A stretch of 64,000 nucleotides of DNA from Bagarius yarrelli (Eukaryota > Chordata > Actinopteri > Siluriformes > Sisoridae). The DNA lies in assembly GCA_005784505.1 (NCBI GenBank), contig VCAZ01000107.1:1212501-1276500 (forward strand), given 5' to 3'. The first letter of the stretch is position 1. Every line of letters begins with the position of its first letter. Below the pieces are notes generated by a model, which was given only the letters and a program-made list of their open reading frames with translations, did no database searches and was not told the DNA's origin. Shown piece after piece: positions 32,560 through 44,139 of this stretch. Both the position numbers and the translations under genes were made by a program.

Positions 32560-33480
32560 CCCAGAGACCTGAAAGACAAACGTCGATGTTAAATAGAAAG
32601 GGACTAATTGTGACTCATTCAGCTTTGCAAAACGGAAGAGCGTGTGCTTGTGTATGTGTGCATGTGTGTGGACAACCAGCAACTGCCCTGCTGATTAGAT
32701 AAGTCCTGAGATCACTCAACCACAAGCAGTGAAAGCTGTGTTTTCCACTCGCTCCCCGTGTGCTGCTCCAAGAGAGAGGTGATAAGGTGGACCATTTTGG
32801 GGTCATTGCGATTAGACGACTACATAGACCACATTCCTGCCTGCCTGAATAGGAGGCAAAGGCTTCAGCATGTCCCACACTGACAGGTGTGTCTGAGCAA
32901 ACCATCATCTCCTAAAAGATACTCTGTAGCTGAGTCTGGCAACAGATAACTAAATGTTTGGAGATGCCTGTTTGGAATTAGGTGCCACCTACATATTCAA
33001 GCAAAACACAGACAAAGGGCATGTGTGTGTGTGTATGTGTGTGGGGAAGAGCAATTACCATCTATGTGAGGATGCTCAGGCCTCTCCATAATCAAGGGGC
33101 GATGGCGGAGAGGAGGCACCTGGCATGGCTCAGTGTGGTTTATGGGTTCTAAGAGAAAGAACTGGGTGGAGGATTAGCAGTAATAGCATCATGGATCTTA
33201 TGAAGCTGAAGCAAGTGGAATACAAGACTCTGAAAAAAATTTATAATTGCGGCTTTCCGGGCCACAAACAAACCTCACTTATTACCCTTCCACTTGGCAT
33301 TTTTGTCTCAGGAAATCAGCAGCTAATTGTGATCTTTTCCTGATACGCAGCACACACGGGTTGTCACAAGCCGCTCGCTCTGCGTGCTGTCCACTTGTAA
33401 TAAAGTTTTTATCTGTCAGCCCAGAGCGCGTGGGAAAGAAGCCAAGGTCATCGGCATGCTCTCTAACATGATGGCGAAGG
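32560..33480. other. Candidate conserved noncoding region
   Basis: Balanced, mostly repeat-free DNA with dense motif-like words: ggaattaggtgccacctac (an imperfect palindrome near 32975), ctccataatcaagggg, aatcagcagctaattgtg and cttgtaataaagtttttatc (HOX/CDX-like ATAAA). A short TG run lies at 33021-33043. The 97-codon minus frame 32615-32908 has no domain. Confidence 0.35.
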
Positions 33481-33793
33481 AAGAAAAAATTATATATTCG
33501 CTCAACTTTGTTTACATAATTAAATAAATAATATCCTATTTTTCAGGCAAAAAGGGAAACAAATAAATATTTTAATTTCTGGGCTGATTATAAACTCAAG
33601 GACCTTCAAGGATGTTTGCTTTCTAATCATCTTCAGCAATTATGTACATTGCCTAATATATTCTCGAAGCATTCCTTTTTTTTGCCTTGGTCTGTTTTCT
33701 TCAACAATCATTTTAAATGTGCATTTCATTAAAATCATAATTGTATGAAAAAGAAACACTGGAAAAAAAAAAGGGTGAGCTGTTAGAAGTGTG

Positions 33794-33824
<31 letters not shown>

Positions 33825-33859
33825 GCCACATACATGCATGCGCAGTTAAAAATGAAATC
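33481..33859. repeat. AT-rich spacer with (CA)n array
   Basis: AT-rich DNA followed by a CA array at 33793-33822. Overlapping minus frames translate the array and are not genes. Confidence 0.85.
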
Positions 33860-34745
33860 AGTAAAAGGTGAAGATAAAAATAAGATCACAACACCGGATG
33901 ACACATCAGACCCTAATTAATTGATTAGTGTTTTCTAATGGACACTTCTATTATGAGTATTAAAGCTGCTTTGATCGTAATTATTGTGACTCCCACAGTT
34001 CTTTCACAACCTGCAGCAGACAAGGCACAACTTCTCACCCTTATCAAGAGCTGTCAAAGAAAAGTGCCCCATTAGACTGCCAGCGTAATAAACTGGCTGC
34101 ATGAAAAAAAGAAAAAAAAAAAAAAAAAACATTTACAGGGCTTTTCTTTTGTGTCTCCCTGTGTGTGAGTGATAAAGAAAAGTCTTGCAGGACAAGAGGA
34201 AAAATGGAACTATAATAACAGCGAGTATTCCTGCCCTTAGATGAGGCCCTGTCAGAGCCAAGCGAGTGTATGTTAAGTGCCGCGCTTCATCGCATGGCAG
34301 GAGGTTCCTAAGTGAGCTGTTTATTAGTGCTGATGGGCAGCCGGGGACAGGCCGATGCTGACGCTATTTTCCTCCCACACTGTGGCTTGCATTACTTAGA
34401 GTGTTAACAGAGCGACTGCAAAGCTTGCTAATGCTAACAGAACCTGACTGGGATGTTTCAGAGCTGCGTGCGGAGAGGTGGGAGGTGGATATGCGATGAT
34501 GTGCGAGCAGCTTTTGAATAAACAGCAGCTACCAGACAGCTGACTAAATGAAAGATGACTGGACGTGGAGCTGGATGCGGTTTGTTAGACAAGAAGTGGA
34601 AAATGACATGCCGAGTGTGGGGTGAGATGAGAGTGAAACTATGATGATTATGTTTTAGGTCAACATCAGACTTCATTTAAGCGACGTGCACAATGAACGC
34701 AAGATGACAGCGGTATTAACTATTGAGGGAGCCTACACAAAGAGC
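33860..34745. other. Candidate conserved noncoding region
   Basis: Contains gaccctaattaattgattag, gatcgtaattattgtgactcc and the balanced stretch 34220-34460 (gtgccgcgcttcatcgcatggc, agcttgctaatgctaacag). A poly-A run at 34106-34129 interrupts it. Developmental enhancers often look like this; conservation is not shown. Confidence 0.35.
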
Positions 34746-34751
34746 CTGGAC

Positions 34752-34918
34752 TAGCTTAAAGGATAAAGTGTTGGACTGCTAATCCGAAGGTTGTTAGGTC
34801 AGGTCGAAAGGCCACCAAGCTGCCACTTCTGGGCCCTGTACGCCTCAACTCCTCAGTTGTATAAATGAGTTTAAGGTAATTTACTTTGGCTAAGGGTTGC
34901 CAAATGCCATAAATGTAA
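34752..34918 (+). mobile_element. tRNA-derived SINE with L2-like tail
   Basis: Head tagcttaaaggataaagtg and ttggactgctaatccgaagg, body ccaccaagctgccac, tail ggctaagggttgccaaatgc. A diverged member of the family at 3087-3276. Confidence 0.8.
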
Positions 34919-34953
34919 CCAAACGAGGAACTAGAAGAACACAGTAAAGTGGA

Positions 34954-35092
34954 AGAACATGGTGGGGTGGGTAGAATTGCCTTTTTATAGTACCCAGGTC
35001 CAGAGTTGGATCCTGAGCTCTGGTGAAAAGAGTATGTGCATGGTGCCCTGTGATGGACTAGGATCCCATTTGGGCTGTATTTCCGCCAGATA
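34954..35092 (+). mobile_element. SINE fragment of the RTE-tailed type
   Basis: The words agagttggatcctgagctctgg and gtgccctgtgatggactagg match the body of the common fish tRNA-derived SINE whose 3' end resembles RTE-type LINEs. Head and tail are too decayed to delimit. Confidence 0.5.
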
Positions 35093-35204
35093 TCGATTTG
35101 CAAAAAAGACTCAGAAATCACAAAGAACATGACAAAGCAGATGATAGATAGCAGAGCTAATTTTTTTTGTAATATTTTATTTTATTTTTTAGATTTTTGG
35201 AAAT

Positions 35205-35765
35205 ATCTAGGACAATATAGTGGTTTAGCACTGTTGTCTCACAGCAAAAAGGTCTTAAGTTCGTATCCCCTGCAGGGGTCCTTCTGTATGAGTTTACTCC
35301 AGTTTCCTCCCTCAGTCCAAAAACGTGTTTTTTATGTTGATTGGTGATTCTAAATTGCCCATAGGAGTGAGTGCGTGTGGTTGTTTGTCTGTATCTGGCC
35401 CTGTGGTGGACTGGCAACCTGTCCAGGGTGTAAGGGGTTGTGGTAGCTCAAATTGGTAAGATGCTGAGTCTGTGTTTGGAAGACCCGGGTGCGAGCCCCA
35501 CCACCGCCAGTCTATTACTGTTGAGTCCTTAAGCAAGAACCTTAACCCTTTCTGCTCCTGGGGTGCCGTGTCATAGCTGACCCTGCCCTCTGACCCCAAC
35601 TTTCTAAGCTGGAATATGCAAAGAAACACATTTCACTGTTTATGTGACAAAGACATTTACGTTTACATAACCCTCCTATTCACCCAATCACAGCTAGGAT
35701 AGACTCCAGCAGATCCTCGTGACTCTTCTAAAGAATGAAAGGGTATAGAAAATGGATGGATGGAA
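35205..35765 (+). mobile_element. RTE-tailed tRNA-derived SINE, interrupted
   Basis: Starts with tagcactgttgtctcacagc, continues with ctcagtccaaaaacgtg, attggtgattctaaattgcc and gtggactggcaacctgtcc, and ends about 240 bases later than expected with ataggatagactcc-like sequence and atggatggatgga. The body is broken between 35433 and 35666 by another SINE. The GGAT-repeat end is typical of RTE-related tails. Confidence 0.75.
35434..35665 (+). mobile_element. Nested SINE inside the RTE-tailed SINE
   Basis: Head ggttgtggtagctcaaattggt, B-box-like gggtgcgagcccc, body tgctcctggggtgccgtgtc, gaccctgccctctgacccc and 3' end atatgcaaagaaacacattt then gtgacaaagacattta. Its presence splits the surrounding element, so it inserted later. 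Target duplication is not clear. Confidence 0.7.
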
Positions 35766-37314
35766 TAATTTAAGATATTTTTTCTTTACAAAGATTGTTA
35801 ATCGCGCACACTGATTCTTACTTATAGGTCATACCTTCGGAGTTAGAGCTATATCTGGAGTCTCACAGGGCTAATTTGGCAAAGCTGTCAGAAGAAAAAA
35901 AATCCACAATCTGATTATCCTGCTCAAGAGTTCAGAAAAAGGGCAACAATCAATTTTTTATTATCAAAATGTGTCACATAAAAAAAACACCTGAAAGTAT
36001 AATATATTCCAGACAAGGTGTTAATCCTTGAACATTTTAGTATTTGTATTTAAAATGATATTTTATAATATTTAAATGTTAATATCTCAGGTGGAAATCA
36101 CTTCGATACTATGGGATAAAACACAAAGTGCATGTCGCCGTGTGTTAATCTTCCCGTGGCCTCAGACTGACTGCACAGTGAAGAAGGGCTGGAATTGCTA
36201 ACAGGCTAGGCCTTAACACAGGCATTTTGGGAACTCATTGCCCAGTGACTATCCATTGACCATCTTGTGAACTGTACAAAGTGCTTCAGAGATAGTTAAG
36301 TGGTTCACATAGCATTAAGGCCAAAGTGCAGGGGGGGGGCATCATGGACTTGCAGGGTGAAAAGAAGGGCATCAATGTTGGATTGCCGTGTGGTGTTTAT
36401 TTAAAAAAAAAATACATCCTAAGATCATGGGCATCCTAAGATCTACTGACCCTTTGAAGTCTTCACCAGGATGTTTGTGCAGCAGGAGGAGATTCTGCCA
36501 TTAGATGTAGGAGTCAGGTGGTGTAATCGAAATTATAATTCACTTACCTTTAAATTGCAAAGTCAGCGTTATTCGTTAAAAAAATCTGGACATTGAATAA
36601 AGTTACAAATAAACCATCACACAGCTCGATTCTGATCATGATGACTATTACACATGATAAGAGGAAGTTGGAGAAAGGAAATAAAGGAATCTATGCATCA
36701 TCTGACCTTTTATGTTGCTTAGCAACTAGTTTCCATTTTAAAAATTGTAATACATAAGTGAAAAAATTGGCAGAGAGATAAGATGAGATCATAGGAAATA
36801 ACAAAATACAACATAAAGGCACAGCTGAGGCTAGTGCTACATTAGCGCAGGTAAAATGAGCTGGGTCTGGGGACTCATTATGCACAGCAACATGGAATGG
36901 ATACACGCTGTCGTTATCTATGCATGGAGGCACAGACTGTGCATATTGATTTTTTTTTGCCATAAAAAGAGAACAAATACTCCATTCATGCCTTATAGTT
37001 GATCCCTCTTACTTGTTCGCTCTTTTCAATGGAAATAACAGCGCTGATGCCAGTCTCTAATGAACCGATGCAGATAGCCAAGGGGGATCATAGACATTGA
37101 TGTATCGAGGGGGAAGGAGGCATTGGTCAATGTGAGGAGCGTGTGATCTAGTCTTTACCAAGGCCAAGAAACGACAAGGGACATGAACCACACAGGGGAA
37201 GAAGAGGCGCTACAGAGCCGTACGTAATCAAATGGGATTGAATGATCAAAGCGAGAGGCCTTGAGACGACAGACCTGTGTGTTAGATACAGAGAAGTCTA
37301 AACACTGTCTCTAG
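35766..37314. other. Noncoding stretch
   Basis: AT-rich to 36120, then balanced DNA. A G-run lies at 36331-36339. A minus-strand donor-like site (aaag|gtaagtg) at about 36544-36551 has only a doubtful 38-base exon behind it. From 36850 to 37310 the sequence is balanced, without repeats. Confidence 0.3.
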
Positions 37315-37388
37315 AGGAGAAACAGGAGGGAAAGATCAAAGATGACTCGAATGCTGACCTGGATCAGCAACAAACAGAAAGAGATGAG
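37315..37388 (+). CDS. Possible small exon, weak
   Basis: An acceptor-like ctgtctctag precedes 74 bases that end at a strong donor (gatgag|gtaagt). Two frames are open; the more protein-like one reads EKQEGKIKDDSNADLDQQQT then ERDE, a charged, Gln-rich stretch. The polypyrimidine tract is short and interrupted. No domain is recognised and no partner exon is known. It may well be a pseudoexon, which are common in long vertebrate introns. Confidence 0.18.
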
Positions 37389-37654
37389 GTAAGTAGCATG
37401 TATTAAGCGCCGATGTTTTTCAACAACATGCCACAGAGAGGGACACATCCTTTACTGACTGCTCTCCAGTTCACAGCAAATGGCAGAAAAGATTGTTTTG
37501 TGACCTGCTGCGAACAAAACAAAACAGGGACTTCAAAAGGGAAAAGGCATCAGCCATACAAGAAGGAGACTAAGTAAAAAAATGCGTTAAAGTGAGGGGG
37601 ATAAAAAGACGTGACAAATGTTAGTGTGACTCACAAGTGAATACTGAAGGACAT
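37389..37654. other. Noncoding spacer
   Basis: Unremarkable A- and G-rich sequence between the weak exon candidate and a MITE-like repeat. Confidence 0.25.
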
Positions 37655-38225
37655 GGCTGCGTCTTAAATTATGCATACTTATGAAATAATTCACTACTAT
37701 ATAGTACGAACGTGCAGGTCAGATGACTTGTCATATACCAAAATGGCGGAATGCGGCAACACGGCAGTTAAGGTAGCTTCAAGGACATTAAAACATCATC
37801 TAACAGAAAGTTATCCTTATAATAAGTTATACTTTTTTTCATGCTGCTGTGACAACATATGTCCCATGACAATATCAACATGGGGGATGCAGTAAATCAA
37901 ATTTCATTTATACCTATAATCAATCTATAGTCAATGTGAGGGAAGTGGTAGCGCAGTGGTTAAGATGTTGGACTGGTAATTGGAAGATTGTGGGTTTGAT
38001 TCCCAGCACCACCAAGTTACCACTGTTGGGCCCCTGAGCAAAGCCCTTGACTCCCAATTGCTCAGTTGTATAAAAGAGTTAAATGTTAGTCGCTCTGAAT
38101 AAGGACGTCTGCCAAATGCCATAGATGTATAAACACACGGCACAGAATGTAATTCTTTAACGGTTGGAGAGTACATACTAACTCACACAGTATTATGTAC
38201 TCAAGTGGTGTGAGATTTTAGACCC
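37655..38225. mobile_element. MITE-like element split by a SINE
   Basis: The left part (37655-37760) reads ggctgcgtcttaaattatgc, actactatatagtacgaacg, ggtcagatgacttgtcatat and aaaatggcggaatgcgg, a type of short DNA-transposon repeat common in fish. The far end (38160-38225) reads gagtacatactaactcacac and ttttagacccaggtct, weakly complementary to the start. The SINE at 37940-38130 lies between. Family assignment (PIF/Harbinger-like) is a guess. Confidence 0.4.
37940..38130 (+). mobile_element. tRNA-derived SINE with L2-like tail, best copy
   Basis: Full-length and little diverged: gtggtagcgcagtggttaag, ggactggtaattggaag, gggtttgattcccagc, accaccaagttaccactg, gggcccctgagcaaagccc, ataaggacgtctgccaaatg. 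It contains clear A and B boxes and the L2-like 3' end, and is the reference copy for the other members here. Confidence 0.92.
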
Positions 38226-39570
38226 AGGTCTACGCACTGACCCCATCAAAACTCTGATAAAACTAAAAAAAAAAAAAATCCTAAAGAGCAAAGAAGCAGT
38301 GGAAAGTCTGAGAGAAATCAAAAGAAAAAGGGAGAGAAAAGAGAAACAGAGTATACAGTAAAATAAAAAAATAAATACTAAAAAGAAGAAATGGTACAAA
38401 ATTCCCTCTACAGAACAGCTTTCATCGGCTGAGCTTTAACAGAGGGATTCGTACCATAAAACCCAGTGCCAAGTGTGCCAATGCTGCCAGTCATCCTGAG
38501 CAGGAGCCCGTTCAAATACATTTAGTCCCCATGTCAATTTTTTTTCCTTGCAAGAGGAATAGAAAATGAAGGATGGGAGAAAGTCAGAATAAAATTACAA
38601 GGTGCACAAAAAACTCCATCAAACTTTCATTCAAAGCCACACTTGGGACCTCGTATAAAGGGCATGAAATTGGGGAATAAAAATAACACAAGGAAGTTGC
38701 ACTGTGATACTATGTCAATATGTATATTTATGACAACGAGGGCTTCCCCTGCGAGTGTGCTCGTAAAACAGACAGAGAAGAAAGGTAACATCGCAGCAGG
38801 GAGTGCGGAGGAACTTCTCTAACAAACCAGCGCTAAACTAAAAATTCAGCCGGAAAGCTACGCCTGGCAGTCTGAATTCCACTTGCTGTTTACTGATTTA
38901 AAGCTTACATTATCTGTCATAGAACATGTAAAATAACTAACACCCACTATTTTTAATAGACCCATTAATAGAACGCCTCATTAACACTGCTAATAAAATA
39001 ATTTTCAGGTTATTTCCTGATTATTTTTTTAAAAGATATTTTCCCCCCAAAAAAAGAGGACAACAACTGCACACCAGCTGCCGACGAAAACAGGCCAATT
39101 CCTGATCTCAGCAGCCTCGTACACTTCAAACAGCCAGATACATGGCTAAAAAAGGATGTTATTAAAACGCCAGCGCTAGGAAAAAGCTAGGAATGTGAAA
39201 GCAGCAGAGCAACACTGTTAAAGCAAAGCTAAGGGTGGGGTTCTATTGACCAATTCTAATCATCCCTATTTATTCTCCACTGCTACAAAATCCAGCTGTT
39301 TTCCTTTTACCTGTTAAACTCGGTTAAAGATTTCATTTCTATTCACGCAGGTACTCAGACTTGCCCTCAGGGTTGCATCATAGCCTTCTTGCGAGCTTAT
39401 ATTCTAATTAAACACTCTCACACTATGAAAACAAAAAACTAATTCCGCTGCCACTTCTTATTCGTGTTAGGTAATTATTTTTAAACTCCTGGAATCCTAT
39501 CAATAGGATGAACTAACTTGGCTGTTGATGCCTAAATTTTTGATTGGATAATCACCCTGGCTGCATGTTG
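38226..39570. other. Noncoding stretch
   Basis: A- and AG-rich at 38260-38400. The parts 38400-38525 and 38800-38930 are balanced and conserved-looking. No transposon is recognised. Confidence 0.3.
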
Positions 39571-39825
39571 GTGCAGTTCCAGGTTGAGTTACTGTCTATG
39601 TGGTGTTTTACATATTCTCTCTCTGTGTCGGTCTGAGTTCCTCTGGGGTTTCCCCGCTTTATTCCCATAGCCCAAAAGCGTGCCGGTAACTAGATTGGCC
39701 AGTGTGAATGCGTGTGCATGATACACAATGGACTAGCATTCCCATCCAGGGTGTATTCCCCGTGCTTAGTGTTCCGGAGTTAAGATCCGGATCCACTGCT
39801 AATATGAGCAGGAAAAAGCGTCTAC
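39571..39825 (+). mobile_element. RTE-tailed SINE fragment
   Basis: Words ttccaggttgagttactgtc, ctctgtgtcggtctgagttc, ttcccatagcccaaaagcgtg, agattggccagtgtgaatgc, acaatggactagcattccc and tccagggtgtattccccgtg match the body of the same SINE group as 35205-35765. Confidence 0.65.
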
Positions 39826-40899
39826 TGAGATTTCTTTTTAACCCAGCCAAACCCAAGCAGTAACTCTACAATACATACTCGTGAGATAAAATACAACCAG
39901 CATGATTGGTTTTTAAGTGAAAATTAGTTAACTAATATTAACTTTAATAGCAAAATAATTTAACTAAATATCAAATTGATGGAACAAAAAAACAAAAAGC
40001 TTGAGGGTGTAATCGGTTTGATTTGTTGGGTTGTGGTCTGAATGGATAAAGAGCTAAAAATGTGATGACGTATATATTTAAAAAGCTTTTGAGGCTTATT
40101 CACCTAGGATAAAAAGCGCACATATACCTGTGCTTCATCAGCCTTTTGTTGCCTGATCCCATTTTATCATCCAGTTTGACAGCACATTGTTTCACACTGG
40201 TCACATGTCTTTACAAGTTCATCATGGAAATAGATGGTGATAACCTTCCCGCAGTGTCCTGCTGAACTTTCCCTTCGTTACATGGGTGGCACATCCAGTT
40301 GGAAAAGAGTGATATTTCCTTTGATCTTACAGATAAGATGATGTTTGCAGGAGGCAAAAAAAAAAATGGCTGGAAAAATAAAAAAAAGGTCACAAAGTTG
40401 AGTGGGTTTGCGTTTCCTTGGGAAATGTGACCAAGGGCACCAGCGAGCACCAGGTGCGCCTGAATGCTGGGTGTAAAGGGATGAGTGAAGGTATGTCAGT
40501 CAGTCTGACAACCAACGTTGATAGAGTTAGAAGGACTAAGCAGTCAATAGCACGTGGAACAAGTGAGTGGATAAAAAAAATGGTAATGGAACTCTATTGA
40601 GTCAGCAGTGCATGGACCGATGAGTTTCCATTGTGCAAAAAAACATGGCCCAGTGAAGCTCTATGCCGTTACTGACATGGACCAGTGAAGTTGCACAAGT
40701 GGTCCCAGGGCCATTGTATGCGAGTGTGTTCATCAAACATGTCTTTATTAGGCACATTCAAGTAACCTGCTTTCAGAAATGTTTTTTTTTCAGTCTCGAT
40801 TACTAATTCATGGTTTTGTACTTTTCGAATCAAATGTCATTAAAATAATATTTGCAAAAAAAATGTTTTGTTCAGTAGCTAATAAAAAAAGAGCAGATT
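39826..40899. other. AT-rich noncoding stretch
   Basis: A direct repeat of about 15 bases ('catggaccgatgag' and 'catggaccagtgaag', 40611 and 40676) is present. No coding potential is recognised. Confidence 0.3.
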
Positions 40900-41240
40900 T
40901 GGGTTAAAAAAATACATCAATTGACTCTGGATCAGAGAAGGCTTTTGTTTAAGTTCACTAATCCCCTTTGATCTTCTTTATTGTAAATGCAATTAAGGTT
41001 AATTACTTGTCTGTGTTCAGAACCTTGTAGTGTGCAGGACTGATAATTACAGTTCAGCTACACGTTAACTTACTTTTGTTAACAATTAATCACTGTTTAC
41101 ATTCAGGGCACTCCTCCCTTTGTAATTAATAATCGGGTCCAGCAATGAGTAATAAGTGCGGTGGAGGCAGATGTGTGTTACTTTTTCGTGTGAAGATGTG
41201 AAAATACGAGTGCTTTAAAAGGAGCAGAAGTGTTTGGGAC
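40900..41240. promoter_or_regulatory. Candidate conserved noncoding element
   Basis: Very dense homeodomain/HMG-like words: cactaatcccctttgatc (OTX-like TAATCCC followed by a TCF/LEF-like CTTTGATC), gcaattaaggttaattactt, acaattaatcactg, tttgtaattaataatcggg. Repeat-free. An enhancer role is inferred. Confidence 0.42.
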
Positions 41241-42591
41241 TAGAAGAAAGAATTAGAGTTACCAACCATCACAGTCCAGAACTGGCGTTTTTAAGAAACT
41301 AGTGAGAAGGCTGCTTCCTGTCTAAGCTAGTAGTGGAGACCAGGCGCTCAAGCGCTACCAAGCTATAGCGTGCATACTTGCGCATATTTCAGCCAGCTTG
41401 AAGCGATAAAATTCTGCCAGACTTTCTGCCAAGGCACACTGACCTTCTCCTGTAGAAACCTTTTGAAAGATGGGGAGTTTGGAAGAGAAGATGGATTTAA
41501 AAAAAAAAAAATGAAGGAGGAGAAACGCTCTATGTTTTATCTTGTTGGAAACAGAGATGTCAGAGTAGAACTCACAGATGGATGCATCTAGACATGCAGA
41601 CACACCATACCCACATCATAAACACATGGGATGATGGTAGGAGATTCACAGATGATTAAGTGCAATAGACATACTTTCCTGAACCTTGCTGTATCCCATC
41701 GATCCTAGTATAAAATACCACCATCAGGCAGCACCACACACAGAGTAATGAGTGCATCTGAGTGTGTGTGTGTGTGTGTGTGTGTGTACACCATTACAAC
41801 ACAGCCCACATACACGACAACTCCACAGTCTGTCTAGCCTGGATTTCAAACAATCTGTAACATTAGGCAACAAATGCAATTCTTTTAAATCTGAATGCGC
41901 ATGACTTGATGAATAAGTGGAAAATCTATCTCAATCCATGACCTGAACCATAAATCTTGGTATTTGGCCTTTATGTCTGTATTATAACGGTTGGTGTGCT
42001 AGTATTTTTATATCGTTCTATTTGTAGATCTAAAGTTTATAGTTATCTTTAAAGAGATACCTAGCCTCATGGTCTGTTTATTAGTAAACCAACAGCGAAT
42101 GAAATACTGGTTGAATAAAGGAGACATTGATGCAAAAAATAACCAGAGGTTTGTTTACGGAACACAAGCGCATCGTTCCTGCCATGAAATGACAGTTTAG
42201 TGATGGCACAAGACGATTAACTCCGATCAACCCTACAACATAAGAGGTTACGCTCTGATAGTATCAACAACGGCCTCAAAATCTAAAACTATGTCTATGC
42301 ATGGGGCATGAAGGCAACCAGAACAAAAAGCCCTAATCTGACTGTAGGGATGAAGGCTAGATTGGGCCAGACATGTTAGCTACAGATTACAATTATGATC
42401 CAGAACTATGGACACACTGGTAATAATAAAAAAATAAAAATGTGTCACTTAAACTTAAACAGACATTATTAAAAAGTGAGGAAGTTTTAAATCAAATTAA
42501 TCAGTGACAACGGATAAAAAATGCTTTGCTTCCTATGCTTTACTGAACATCTGGGAAGCGATAGAGGACTGTGAACAGCAGAGACTCATAC
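41241..42591. other. Noncoding stretch with (TG)n
   Basis: A (TG)n array lies at 41761-41788. A run of A at 41500-41511 joins opposing frames that mean nothing. The rest is unique and unremarkable up to the exon candidate. Confidence 0.35.
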
Positions 42592-42676
42592 CTGCTGAGC
42601 GGCGACGACAATCAGGGAGCAATGAGTCCACTGGGGTATCCAACGGCTCAGGACTTGACACCCAGTTACAGCATCG
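42592..42676 (-). CDS. Candidate 85-bp internal exon, strong splice signals
   Basis: On the minus strand a long pyrimidine tract ending cgctctctcccttatttacag precedes 85 bases that end cagcag|gtatgag, a good donor. Two minus frames are open. The one that starts at the first base reads [20 protein letters not shown] and PDCRRRSA, leaving one base, which fits the first two bases (GC) of the minus-strand terminal exon at 2344-2564 to make a glycine codon. The alternative frame reads [16 protein letters not shown]. Part of the pyrimidine tract is a GA/CT simple repeat, which weakens that evidence. It could also be an exon of a noncoding RNA. No homologue is recognised. Confidence 0.4.
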
Positions 42677-44139
42677 CTGTAAATAAGGGAGAGAGCGAGA
42701 AAAAAAAAAAGAAGGAGAGAGAGAGAAAGAGAGAGACAGAAACAAGCAATTAGGCGGCTTGGCAACATGGCTCAGCGACAGTTAAAAGTGTTTGTTGCTG
42801 GGGAGCGGACGCGCCTCTGCTGCTGATCTAGGGGTGACTGATCACACCAGTGACCTCGTCGACCCCTTTCGCCATCAGTCCTGTTACTGAGACAGATCTG
42901 CTCTCATTTCACATGTTTTTCTTCTCTTCATTAAGGTCCTTTTGTCCACAGTCACAGCAAGTTTAATTAGACATGCATCTCAGAATTTCACATCTGAGAG
43001 GAGAGGAAGGAAATTAGCTCACATTCAGGGTTTGGTTATGACGCATTTTTTTTGATTCATGTTAGGAACTACGAGTGTTTGAGACAGACTGGAAAGAGAC
43101 TTTTGGTTCAGATAGGGTGTGATGTCAAAAAAGGAATGCAATGGAAACATAGGTTTTGGAGATAAGATTAAAAAAAAAAAAAAAAGACAGTTCAATTGAA
43201 GAGAGAAATGTAAACGAGATTAGCATGCTGCAGCTGGCGGCCTTGTGAAGAACTGCTTATCTTAGTATGTTTACTTACAGTGCGGACACTGCTCTGTCAG
43301 CCATTACAGCTCCCCCTCCCCAACCGAGCTGTGACCCGGCCTCGCCCTGGCTCTGATTCGCATACACACACTATCTAATCCGACGACCCCCAGACCTTAC
43401 TCCCAAAACTACCCTCCCATGACAAGACCAGAAAAAAGCAGTCCTATCCCCTTTGGACACTCCTCTACACACATACTATCTCACATTCACACACACACAC
43501 ACGACTCTCAGAACACATGACAGGACTCCAGGCCGTATCACACCTCAGAGTCTGTCACCTTGTGAACCCCTCAAGCCTGGAGGTTCCCCAGAGGTTACTG
43601 TACCCCCACCAACCAACCTGAGATCAGTATCCTAGTGTGTGAAAATAGTGTTTGTGCATGTGTGTGTGTGTACATCCAGGTTGGCCAGAGCTGAGCTATA
43701 CACTGTTATAGGATCCTTTGTTTCTTTTATATTTATTATATCTGTGTAGCAACTGCTCAGTGCAATTCCATCTGGTATTAACTTAAAAGGACACCAGGCA
43801 TGACAAAGGTTCAAACATTAGCTATAAAACCAATACTCCCTAACACAAATGTTCAAACAAAATCAAACCGAACACCAGCACATACAGGATCCCAACTGAT
43901 TTTGCAAATATGTGCTTTGTAAAACTAGCAAAGCCCAAAAAGAAAAATATGCCTGTGACCTCCTCAATGCAGTGTCCCTCCTATTCTGTTGCTTCTTCTT
44001 CTTTAATCCTGTCAAATGTCCTTGTGATGAGTTTGATTTGGGGGGGGGGTGTCACCTGCCACTAGAATAAACAATCATACACTGTGTATTTTTCAAATTC
44101 CTGCTGCCCTAGACGTGCTGCATGGATGCCAAACACCAA
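42677..44139. other. Noncoding stretch
   Basis: Starts with a GA-rich stretch (42687-42740). The section 42775-43020 is balanced and may be conserved (ggagcggacgcgcctctgctg, agtttaattagacatgc). A poly-A run lies at 43171-43185 and a short CA array at 43490-43502. The frames in 43450-43640 are low-complexity. Confidence 0.3.

Noticed and set aside
37940..38130. tRNA gene
   Set aside because: The A and B boxes belong to a SINE; the sequence does not fold into a full tRNA and is followed by the SINE body and L2-like tail. The same applies to the other SINE heads.
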